A stretch of 11,562 nt of DNA from Thermoleophilia bacterium (GTDB lineage Bacteria; Actinomycetota; Thermoleophilia; Gaiellales; Gaiellaceae), in the NCBI GenBank assembly GCA_014534415.1, contig JACVRM010000061.1:1-11562 (forward strand), in the 5' to 3' direction. The notes under the pieces were generated by a model. It had not been told where the DNA came from. It ran no database searches and saw only the letters and a list, made by a program, of their open reading frames with translations. Positions 1 through 5,481 of the stretch are shown here, piece after piece. Position 1 is the first letter of the stretch. The number at the start of each line of letters is the position of its first letter. A program made the position numbers and the translations under genes.

Positions 1-821
1 CCGTCCAGCTGGCGGCCGCCGTGGTTCGAGACGACCACGGCATCGGCGCCGTGCTCGCAGGCGAGCTCGGCATCCTCGGCGGTGAGGACACCCTTGACGA
101 CGATGGGCAGCGGCGAGGTATCGCGAAGCCACTCGAGGTCGGCCCAGGTCAGCGTCTTGTCCACGATCGCGCCGAGTCCCGCCGCAGTGTCGACGGGGCG
201 ATCGAGACCGGCTGAAATGTTCGGCAACGGTAGCGCGGGCGGGATCGCGAACGCCGTGCGCAGATCGCGCTCGCGGCGTCCGGCGAGTGGTAGATCGACA
301 GTAAGCACGACGGCGCCGTACCCGCTGGCCGCCGTCTCCTGGACGAGGTCGCGGGTGAATTGCCGGTCGGTCGACCAGTAGAGCTGGAACCATCGCGCCG
401 TCTGCGGTGCGGCGGCTGCGAGTTCGGCGGGGCGAACGGACGAGAGGGTCGAATGACAGAAGATCGTGCCGGCCGCGCCGGCCGCCCGCGCAACGGCGCC
501 CTCTCCTTCCCGATGCACGAGGCGATGGAAAGCGGTCGGCGCCACGAGAATCGGCATCGAAACCTCGGTGTCGAGCACCGTCGCGGCTGTGGCCACGGTT
601 TCGACGTCGACCAGCACGCGCGGCCGCAGCACCCAGCGATCGAACGCCTCGCGGTTCTGACGGAGCGTCCACTCGTCGCCCGCCCCTCCGGCGACGTACC
701 CGAAGACGCTCGGGTCGAGCGCCCGCTCGGCGAGGACCTCGAAGTCGGCGACGTTCACCGCGTTCACCGCAGTGCTCTGCGCAATCAGCGCGGGGTCGGC
801 GTGTCGGCGCATCGAGTCCAT
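1..821 (-). CDS. FMN-dependent alpha-hydroxy-acid dehydrogenase/oxidase (lactate/glycolate oxidase family), 3' end outside window
   Basis: Oxidises an L-2-hydroxy acid to the 2-keto acid with FMN; the exact substrate (lactate, glycolate, mandelate) cannot be read from the sequence. About 273 codons are present from the ATG at 821; the C-terminus is cut by the left edge. In order I see the N-terminal FGYVAGGAGDEWTLRQN segment, an APTAFHRLVHREGE stretch, WFQLYW, LTVDLPLAGRRERDLR, the FMN-contacting Lys in PIVVKGVLTAEDA, and SNHGGRQLDG with the catalytic His, all family hallmarks. A purine-rich AGGACGGAG (826-834 on the minus strand) ends 4 bases before the ATG and supports this start over the next Met at 812. 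A TetR-like remnant lies 62 bases upstream on the same strand and may once have controlled it. Family assignment is secure; substrate is not. Confidence 0.93.
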   Translation of the reverse strand, partial: MDSMRRHADPALIAQSTAVNAVNVADFEVLAERALDPSVFGYVAGGAGDEWTLRQNREAFDRWVLRPRVLVDVETVATAATVLDTEVSMPILVAPTAFHRLVHREGEGAVARAAGAAGTIFCHSTLSSVRPAELAAAAPQTARWFQLYWSTDRQFTRDLVQETAASGYGAVVLTVDLPLAGRRERDLRTAFAIPPALPLPNISAGLDRPVDTAAGLGAIVDKTLTWADLEWLRDTSPLPIVVKGVLTAEDAELACEHGADAVVVSNHGGRQLD

Positions 822-883
822 GGAGCTCCGTCCTGCCCGACTCTACGATCAGCGGGACGAGCTCGCGCCGTTCGCCTCCCGGA

Positions 884-1306
884 CTACGCCCCACGTACGA
901 GCCCGACCAGGAGCCGGATCGCATCGTCGTGCCCGAGCCCCTGCGAGCGCACCAGCGAGTGCCAGGTGCCGAGGTCGAGGGAGTGGGCGATCGCGGCGAG
1001 AAGGAGGTCGCGCCGCCTGCCGCGGCGGCGCCAGCCACGCGCAAGGACGTCGCGCATTGCCGTCCAGCGCGCGAAGTACGGCGCGTTCAGCTCCGCCAGA
1101 GTGGGGTAGCGGGGAAAGTCGCGCATCATGTTGAGAAACGCGTCGCCGACGCGACCGTAATACTCGTAGAGCTCGGTGAGCGCGATCCCGAGGCGCTGCT
1201 CGGGATCCCTGATGCGCGCCCACCCGGCCGCGTCGGGCGGCGGGAACAGCTCCCAGCCGTGGCCGACGCAGGCGCGGAACAGATCGCACGCCTTCGACCG
1301 GCCGCT
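884..1306 (-). pseudogene. TetR-family regulator remnant: ligand-binding domain without helix-turn-helix
   Basis: The open frame runs from just after an in-frame TGA at 1307-1309 to the TAG at 884. It begins with GRSKACDLFRACVGHGW, resembling the end of a TetR helix-turn-helix (the SK-x-x-LF segment), followed by DPEQRLGIALTELYEYY, a typical TetR helix 5 region, and ends with LGTWHSLVRSQGLGHDDA, typical of the last TetR helices. No ATG or GTG precedes the ATG at 1129, which would leave only 81 residues. I translated the other two minus frames upstream to about 1450 and found no helix-turn-helix, so a simple frameshift does not explain the loss. The divergent radA starts only about 150 bases away, leaving little room for the missing ~50 residues. 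Most likely a decayed regulator of the hydroxy-acid dehydrogenase gene; a short ligand-binding protein from 1129 is the alternative. Confidence 0.55.
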
Positions 1307-1417
1307 TCAGCCCTTCGGAATCCAGGCGTTCGCGACGCCCGCGCCCGACGCGCTGCCGGCTCCAGTCCGCTGAGAAGGGCGGCCGGCCGCCGCCCCCGGC
1401 CAGCTCGTCACCAAGTC

Positions 1418-1428
1418 GTCACAGTGAC
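1418..1428. repeat. GTCAC-A-GTGAC inverted repeat upstream of radA
   Basis: A perfect 5-base inverted repeat around one central A, preceded by another CGTCAC at 1406-1411. It sits about 15-20 bases upstream of the proposed radA -10 box, so it could be an operator or include a -35-like GTGACC (1424-1429, 15-base spacing). The function is inferred only from position. Confidence 0.3.
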
Positions 1429-1444
1429 CATCAGACGGCGTCCG

Positions 1445-1450
1445 TACGAT
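1445..1450 (+). promoter_or_regulatory. Proposed -10 box (TACGAT) of a leaderless radA promoter
   Basis: TACGAT fits the actinobacterial TANNNT -10 pattern and lies 7 bases before the ATG at 1458. Transcription would then start at or next to that ATG. No good Shine-Dalgarno precedes the gene, which agrees with leaderless initiation. The ATG at 1449 lies inside this box, arguing against it as the start. No convincing TTGACA-like -35 is present. Confidence 0.45.
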
Positions 1451-1457
1451 GGCCGCC

Positions 1458-2810
1458 ATGGCGAAGGCGAAGGCGGTCGTCCAGTTCGCATGTTCCGAGT
1501 GCGGCTATTCGACCGGCCGCTGGTTCGGGCGGTGTCCGAGCTGTGGGAGCTTCGGGACGCTCGCCGAGGAGGCGCTGTCCCGGACGAGCGGTGGGGCGGA
1601 GCCGAAGCCGCTCCTGCGGCTCGCCGACGTGTCAGGCGAAGAGCTGGGTCGCATCTCGACCGGCGTCACCGAGCTCGACCGCGTGCTCGGCGGCGGGCTC
1701 GTCCCCGCGTCGCTCGTGCTCGTCGGCGGCGAGCCGGGCGTCGGCAAGTCGACGTTGCTGCTCAGCGCGCTCGGTCATCTCTCGCACAGTCGCCGCGCGC
1801 TGCTCGTCACCGGCGAGGAATCGGCAGCGCAGGTCAAGCTGCGCGCAGAGCGGCTGGGCGGCGCCGAGCGCGTGGAAATCCTCGCCGAAACCGAACTCGA
1901 GGCAATCTGCGCGACGCTCGAGACCGAGCGGCCCGACGTCTGCGTGATCGACTCGGTGCAGACGCTCTACTCCGCCGAGGTCGGCTCTGCGCCCGGTTCG
2001 GTGGCCCAGGTCCGCGAGGCGGCCGCGAGGCTGATGCGGGTTGCGAAGGCGGCCGGCGTCGCGCTGTTTCTCGTCGGCCACGTGACGAAAGACGGGGCGG
2101 TGGCCGGCCCGCGTGTGCTCGAGCACCTGGTCGATTGCGTGCTGCACTTCGAGGGTGACCGCTACCGCGCGCACCGCATCCTGCGCGCAGCCAAGAACCG
2201 CTTCGGCTCGACGAACGAGCTGGGTGTTTTCGAGATGACGGCTACCGGGCTCCAGGGGTTGCCCGATCCGTCGGAGCTCTTCGGACGCTCCGCCGGCGGC
2301 GAGGTGGGCGCGGCTGTCGCCTGCGTCCTCGAGGGCACGCGCCCGCTGCTGCTCGAGATCCAGGCTCTCGTGTCGCCGACCGAGCTCGCCATGCCGCGGC
2401 GGGTCGCGACTGGTGTCGACCCAAGGCGGCTCGCCATGATCGTGGCGGTGCTTGCGCGTCACGCGCGGCTTGCGCTCGGCCAGGCGGACATCTTCGTCAA
2501 CGTCGCCGGCGGCGTCCGGATCGACGAGCCGGGCGCCGACCTCGGTGTCGCGCTGGCGGTCGCGTCGGCGGCTCGCGGCCTGCCAGTGCGGCCGGCCACT
2601 GGGGCGTTCGGCGAGCTCGGCCTGACCGGCCGGTTGCGCCCCGCGACCCAGGCCGGGCGACGCCTCGCCGAGTGCGAGAAGCTCGGTCTCGACGCCGTGG
2701 TCGCGCCCGCGGGCACCGAGTCGGCGTGCCGCGTACACGTCCTCACCGCCGAGACCGTCGGCCGTGCCGTGGCGTCTGCGCTCGAAGAGGAGACGGTAGA
2801 CGTCGCCTGA
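1458..2810 (+). CDS. radA: DNA repair protein RadA (Sms), branch-migration helicase
   Basis: RadA is a RecA-like ATPase that extends heteroduplex and drives branch migration during homologous recombination. Starting at 1458 gives 450 residues, the usual length. An N-terminal C4 zinc finger (C12, C15, C26, C29), a Walker A motif GGEPGVGKST (residues 90-99), the RadA-specific KNRFG motif (246-250) and a C-terminal Lon-protease-like domain (ATGVDPRRLAMIVAV, then NVAGGVRIDEPGADLGVAL) are all visible. The ATG at 1449 would add MAA; I prefer 1458 because a TANNNT box ends 7 bases before it and family N-termini usually begin a few residues before the zinc finger. It is the first gene of the Bacillus-like block, but disA, its common neighbour, is not next to it. 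A hairpin overlaps its stop codon. Confidence 0.97.
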   Translation: MAKAKAVVQFACSECGYSTGRWFGRCPSCGSFGTLAEEALSRTSGGAEPKPLLRLADVSGEELGRISTGVTELDRVLGGGLVPASLVLVGGEPGVGKSTLLLSALGHLSHSRRALLVTGEESAAQVKLRAERLGGAERVEILAETELEAICATLETERPDVCVIDSVQTLYSAEVGSAPGSVAQVREAAARLMRVAKAAGVALFLVGHVTKDGAVAGPRVLEHLVDCVLHFEGDRYRAHRILRAAKNRFGSTNELGVFEMTATGLQGLPDPSELFGRSAGGEVGAAVACVLEGTRPLLLEIQALVSPTELAMPRRVATGVDPRRLAMIVAVLARHARLALGQADIFVNVAGGVRIDEPGADLGVALAVASAARGLPVRPATGAFGELGLTGRLRPATQAGRRLAECEKLGLDAVVAPAGTESACRVHVLTAETVGRAVASALEEETVDVA

Positions 2811-2848
2811 GCAGGGGTTTTTGGTTCACTTGCATCAAAATCCCTGCT
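2810..2848. terminator. Inverted repeat at the radA stop codon, possible terminator
   Basis: AGCAGGG (2810-2816) pairs with CCCTGCT (2842-2848), and the stem continues through a G-T wobble and four T-A pairs to a loop of about 12 bases. The stem begins in the TGA of radA. There is no long T-run after the 3' arm, so it is not a classic intrinsic terminator. It separates radA from the carD promoter and could end radA transcription or protect the mRNA 3' end. Confidence 0.45.
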
Positions 2849-2876
2849 AAACGTCGCATTTTCTGCGCGTTTGCGA

Positions 2877-2882
2877 TATACT
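2877..2882 (+). promoter_or_regulatory. -10 box (TATACT) of the carD promoter
   Basis: TATACT matches the sigma-A-type TATAAT consensus at five of six positions and stands out in this GC-rich sequence. The -35 region 16-18 bases upstream (around 2853-2859, TCGCAT) is poor. The predicted start is near 2889, giving a leader of about 60 bases before carD with a hairpin and a strong ribosome binding site. A CarD-activated promoter often has a suboptimal element, so autoregulation is possible but not shown. Confidence 0.6.
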
Positions 2883-2892
2883 CGCTCGTGTC

Positions 2893-2917
2893 CGCCGGCG
2901 GGGGAATCCTGCCGGCG
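2893..2917 (+). promoter_or_regulatory. GC-rich hairpin in the carD 5' leader
   Basis: CGCCGGCGGG (2893-2902) pairs with CCTGCCGGCG (2908-2917) over 10 base pairs with one G-U wobble and a GGAAT loop. It begins a few bases after the predicted transcription start and ends 16 bases before the Shine-Dalgarno. It has no T-run, so it is more likely an mRNA-stabilising or translation-tuning leader structure than a terminator. Confidence 0.5.
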
Positions 2918-2933
2918 TCTTGGTGAGTTGCGA

Positions 2934-2942
2934 TAGGGGAGG
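2934..2942 (+). promoter_or_regulatory. Strong ribosome binding site that fixes the TTG start of carD
   Basis: TAGGGGAGG lies 6 bases before TTG at 2949. It is the clearest Shine-Dalgarno in the window and supports TTG as the carD start, since no ATG or GTG lies nearby in frame. Its strength contrasts with most other genes here, which lack a recognisable site. Confidence 0.75.
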
Positions 2943-2948
2943 CCTGGA

Positions 2949-3476
2949 TTGTTCGACATCGGCGAGAAGGTGGTCTACCCGCATCACGGGGCGGGGACGA
3001 TCGTCAAAAAGGAGAAGCGCACCGTGCTCGGCGAGGAGCGCGAGTACCTGACGATTCAGATCCTGCACAACGACATGACCGTGAACGTGCCCACCGAGAA
3101 CGCTGAGAAGGTCGGGCTCCGCGGAGTCATCGACGAGGAGACCGTCGCGCAGGTGCTCAAGGCACTCACCGGCAACGGCACGGTGATGCCGAAGAACTGG
3201 AACCGGCGCTTCAAGCACAACCGCGAGAAGATGAAGACAGGCGACATCTTCGAACTCGCGGAGGTCGTCCGGAATCTCTCGCTGCGCGATCAAGACAAGG
3301 GCCTTTCGACGGGCGAGAAGCAGATGTTCGTCAAGGCGAAGAAGATCCTCGTCAGCGAGCTGATGTACGCCAAGGGCATGGACGAGGAGGAGACAGCCGA
3401 CTGGCTGGACGGCGTCCTCGCGGGTGTCGACAAGCCCAAGACGAAGGCGCTGGCCGGCTCCGCCGCCAAGCCCTAG
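2949..3476 (+). CDS. carD: CarD-family RNA polymerase-binding transcription regulator
   Basis: CarD binds the RNA polymerase beta subunit and stabilises the open complex at rRNA and other housekeeping promoters. The 175-residue product has the N-terminal RNA-polymerase-interacting domain (about 1-60: FDIGEKVVYPHHGAGTI, then ILHNDMTVNVP) and a C-terminal helical DNA-binding domain with MPKNWNRRFKHNREKMKTGD. W84 corresponds to the Trp that wedges into the upstream edge of the -10 bubble in mycobacterial CarD. The start is TTG, supported by a strong Shine-Dalgarno. The product ends in a Lys/Ala-rich tail. In Mycobacterium carD lies directly upstream of ispD, as here. The TAG stop is in the same frame as ispD, which follows with no recognisable normal start codon. 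Confidence 0.96.
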   Translation: MFDIGEKVVYPHHGAGTIVKKEKRTVLGEEREYLTIQILHNDMTVNVPTENAEKVGLRGVIDEETVAQVLKALTGNGTVMPKNWNRRFKHNREKMKTGDIFELAEVVRNLSLRDQDKGLSTGEKQMFVKAKKILVSELMYAKGMDEEETADWLDGVLAGVDKPKTKALAGSAAKP

Positions 3477-3482
3477 CTCCGC

Positions 3483-4220
3483 ATTCCCGCAACGAGCGGA
3501 ACTGTCTGGGCGGTCCTCGCGGCCGGCGGTGAAGGCGGGCGGCTCGGCCTCGACCGGCCGAAGGCGTTCGCGCCGCTCGGCGCGCGAGTGCTGCTCGCCG
3601 AGAGCCTCGAGCGGCTCGAGGAGTCCGACTGGATCGACGGCATCGTCGTCGTCGTGCCGGATGGCTGGGAAGAACCAGCGATTCTGCTCGCCGAGGAACT
3701 CGGCAGCGGAAAGATGGTCGCCGCCGTCGCCGGCGGGCTGACTCGAACCGCGTCTGTGCGCGCCGGAATCGCGGAGGTGCCTGCGGATGCGCGCGTCGTG
3801 CTCGTCCACGACGCGGCGCGGCCGCTTGTGTCGAGCGGCGTCGTGGAGCGAGTCTTGACGGGGCTGAACGAGGGCTGGGATGGTGTCGTGCCCGCGCTGC
3901 CGCTCGCGGATACCGTCAAGCGGATCCGCGGCGCCGCGGTCGTCGAGACGCTGGAGCGCGAAAACCTGCGCGCCACCCAGACGCCGCAGGCGTTCCTCGC
4001 GACTGCGCTGCGTGAGGCGCTCGCGTCCGGCGAAGAAGGGAGCGACTGCGCGACGCTCGTGGAGCGGCGCGGCGGCCGCGTCGGCGTCGTCGAAGGCGAG
4101 CGCCGGCTGCTCAAGGTGACGGATGCGGAGGACCTGGCGGTGGTGGCCACCTGGCTCGGCGTCGCGCCCGCCGTCCCGATCGGCGAAGACGAGCTCGAGC
4201 TGGAGGAGGACGACGACTGA
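3483..4220 (+). CDS. ispD: 2-C-methyl-D-erythritol 4-phosphate cytidylyltransferase, atypical start
   Basis: IspD transfers CMP to MEP, the third step of the MEP isoprenoid pathway. Visible motifs are the nucleotide loop AAGGEGGRLG followed by DRPKAF, VHDAARPLVSSG, the LADTVKR segment, and ENLRATQTPQAF. The AAG loop has one residue more than the usual AAG-x-G-x-R pattern. The first in-frame GTG, ATG or TTG is GTG 3588, which would delete the nucleotide loop, so the true start must be upstream. Between the carD TAG (3474-3476) and the loop, the only IF3-type candidate is ATT at 3483, giving 245 residues beginning (M)PATSGTVWAVLAAG; ACG or GTC starts, readthrough of the TAG, or a one-base sequence error are alternatives. 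The C-terminus carries an acidic tail (GEDELELEEDDD) beyond the usual fold. Function is secure, start is not. Confidence 0.9.
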   Translation: MPATSGTVWAVLAAGGEGGRLGLDRPKAFAPLGARVLLAESLERLEESDWIDGIVVVVPDGWEEPAILLAEELGSGKMVAAVAGGLTRTASVRAGIAEVPADARVVLVHDAARPLVSSGVVERVLTGLNEGWDGVVPALPLADTVKRIRGAAVVETLERENLRATQTPQAFLATALREALASGEEGSDCATLVERRGGRVGVVEGERRLLKVTDAEDLAVVATWLGVAPAVPIGEDELELEEDDD

Positions 4221-4375
4221 TGGGACGCCGACTGCGGCTTTCCGCTTTCGTCACGAAGCGCCGACGCGTGCGTGACGCTCGAGCCGTTACGCTGACTTCA
4301 GGGGGCCTCGCACCCCCCTCGGGGGGCGTGGCGGAGAGCTACGCCGCACGCCGAGCCGTACGCCGGCGCCGGTGA
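4220..4375 (+). CDS. Possible 51-residue basic small ORF between ispD and the HAD gene
   Basis: ATG at 4220 overlaps the ispD stop as TGATG, and the TGA at 4373-4375 overlaps the GTG start of the next gene as GTGA. Such overlaps at both ends are typical of translationally coupled operon genes. The product would be very basic, with RRLRLSAFVTKRRRVRD at the start and AARRAVRRRR at the end, with no recognised domain. Against it: no family resemblance, arginine-rich composition expected from random GC-rich DNA, and two hairpin-forming sequences inside. It may only be a spacer holding regulatory RNA structure. Evidence is positional only. Confidence 0.3.
   Translation: MGRRLRLSAFVTKRRRVRDARAVTLTSGGLAPPSGGVAESYAARRAVRRRR
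4249..4277 (+). repeat. CGTCACG...CGTGACG inverted repeat downstream of ispD
   Basis: Perfect 7-base arms (4249-4255 and 4271-4277) enclose a smaller GCG-CCGA-CGC stem-loop. The structure lies 29 bases after the ispD stop. It has no T-run. It could act as a processing or partial termination site between ispD and the HAD gene, or as a protein-binding palindrome. Confidence 0.4.
4301..4326 (+). promoter_or_regulatory. G5/C6/G6 tracts able to form two alternative hairpins before the HAD gene
   Basis: GGGGG (4301-4305) can pair with the C-tract (4313-4318), or the C-tract can pair with GGGGGG (4321-4326) around a CTCG loop. The two stems compete for the same C-tract. This is the geometry of an attenuator-like switch, but no ligand-binding fold or leader peptide with regulatory codons is evident. 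Confidence 0.3.
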
Positions 4376-4977
4376 CGGTCAGGGCCGTCTTCTTCGACGC
4401 CGGCGAGACGCTCCTCAACGAAGCGCGCGCCTGGGGTCAGCTCGCTCGCGCAGTGGGCGTCGAGCCGCACGTCATGTGGGCGGCGCTCGGCGCCGTCGTC
4501 GAGCGCGGCGAGGACCACCGGCGCGTCTTCGACCTGCTCGAGGTCGAAATGCCGCCACGTGGGACGGTCGGTTGGGACGCTCGCGACTTCTATCCGGACG
4601 CGCTGCCCTGCCTGAGCAGGCTGCGCGCAGACGGCTACTTCGTCGGCGTGGGCGGCAACGTGGGCTGGGACATCGCTCCGTTCCTTGCCGAGGCAGGCGT
4701 CGAGCACGACGCGGTCGCGACGTCGCATACGCTCGGCGTCGAGAAGCCGTCCCCGGAGTTCTTCGCACGGCTTATCGAGCTCGCTTCCACCGAACCGGAC
4801 GAGACGGCGTACGTGGGCGACCGGATCGACAACGACGTCGTGCCGGCCGCCGCCGCCGGGATGCTGGCCGTCCACATCCGCCGCGGCCCGTGGGGCTACC
4901 TGCAGGACGGGGCCGACCGAGCTCGTGTCCGCATCCGCTCGCTCGACGAGCTTCCCGCGGTATTTCGGGATGCCTGA
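4372..4977 (+). CDS. HAD-superfamily hydrolase-like protein
   Basis: A 201-residue HAD-like fold, probably a small-molecule phosphatase; substrate unknown. Motif I is FFDAGETLL (nucleophile D9, with Gly at the usual second-Asp position, as in some HAD-IA members). Motif III is K125 in GVEKPSPEFF. Motif IV is GDRIDND with D150, D153 and D155. The motif II position reads VGVGGN, with G95 where a Ser or Thr normally contacts the phosphate. The segment between motif I and motif II forms a small helical cap. The start is GTG 4372, set by the GTGA overlap with the preceding small frame and by the short distance to motif I. Its 3' end overlaps ispF by 8 bases, implying co-translation. Bacillus has no gene at this place, so it is an addition to the conserved block. 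Confidence 0.85.
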   Translation: MTVRAVFFDAGETLLNEARAWGQLARAVGVEPHVMWAALGAVVERGEDHRRVFDLLEVEMPPRGTVGWDARDFYPDALPCLSRLRADGYFVGVGGNVGWDIAPFLAEAGVEHDAVATSHTLGVEKPSPEFFARLIELASTEPDETAYVGDRIDNDVVPAAAAGMLAVHIRRGPWGYLQDGADRARVRIRSLDELPAVFRDA

Positions 4978-5452
4978 CCTGCGTGTTGGCCTCGGCGTCG
5001 ACGCGCACGCATTCGGAGGCGACGGGCCGCTCGTGCTCGGGGGCGTTGAGTTCGCCGGCCAGACGGGGCTGGCCGGCCATTCGGACGGCGACGTGATCAC
5101 GCACGCGCTCGTCGACGCGCTGCTCGGTGCAGCGGGGCGCGGCGACATCGGGTCGGCGTTCCCCTCCGGCGACGAGCGCTGGCGCGGCGCCTCGTCGCTC
5201 GATCTCCTGGCGCGCGCCTACGCCGGGGTGCGCGATGCCGGCTGGACGCTCGTCAACGCCGACTGCGTTTTGGTCGGCGAGCAACCGCGGATCGCCGAGC
5301 GGCGCGGGGAAATGGCCGCCCGGCTCGCCGGCGCAATGAGCGTCGGCCCCGAGCGCGTGACCGTCCGCGCGACGACGACCGACGGCCTCGGCTTCGCAGG
5401 ACGCGGCGAGGGGCTGGCGGCCCAGGCCGTCGTCTTGCTCTCGCGCGCCTGA
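4970..5452 (+). CDS. ispF: 2-C-methyl-D-erythritol 2,4-cyclodiphosphate synthase
   Basis: IspF cyclises CDP-ME-2-phosphate to MEcPP with release of CMP, the fifth MEP-pathway step; it is a zinc-dependent homotrimer. The product is 160 residues, the normal size. Zinc ligands are D11 and H13 in GVDAH and H45 in HSDGDVITH. GDIGSAFPSGD and the cytidine-binding region ATTTDGLGFAGRGEGLAAQA are also present. Two conserved positions differ: HSDGDV for the usual HSDADV, and TTTD for TTTE, both conservative. The ATG at 4970 lies inside the HAD gene and gives the canonical N-terminus; a longer frame upstream in this phase is only an overlap artefact. ispD and ispF are separated by the HAD gene but probably share one transcript. 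It converges on the nitrilase gene with 29 bases between stops. Confidence 0.97.
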   Translation: MPDLRVGLGVDAHAFGGDGPLVLGGVEFAGQTGLAGHSDGDVITHALVDALLGAAGRGDIGSAFPSGDERWRGASSLDLLARAYAGVRDAGWTLVNADCVLVGEQPRIAERRGEMAARLAGAMSVGPERVTVRATTTDGLGFAGRGEGLAAQAVVLLSRA

Positions 5453-5481
5453 CCCTTCGGTCCGCGGCCTTGGCGTGCGGG

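Noticed and set aside
1307..1453. Short minus-strand frame from ATG 1453 ending in GVANAWIPKG before TGA 1307
   Set aside because: About 48 codons, overlaps the radA start and its promoter, no recognisable domain and no ribosome binding site.
407..2158. Long open plus-strand frame of 583 codons overlapping the left genes and radA
   Set aside because: Arg/Pro/Ala-rich translation with no domain; it lies opposite the hydroxy-acid dehydrogenase and overlaps radA in another frame. A by-product of GC-rich codons.
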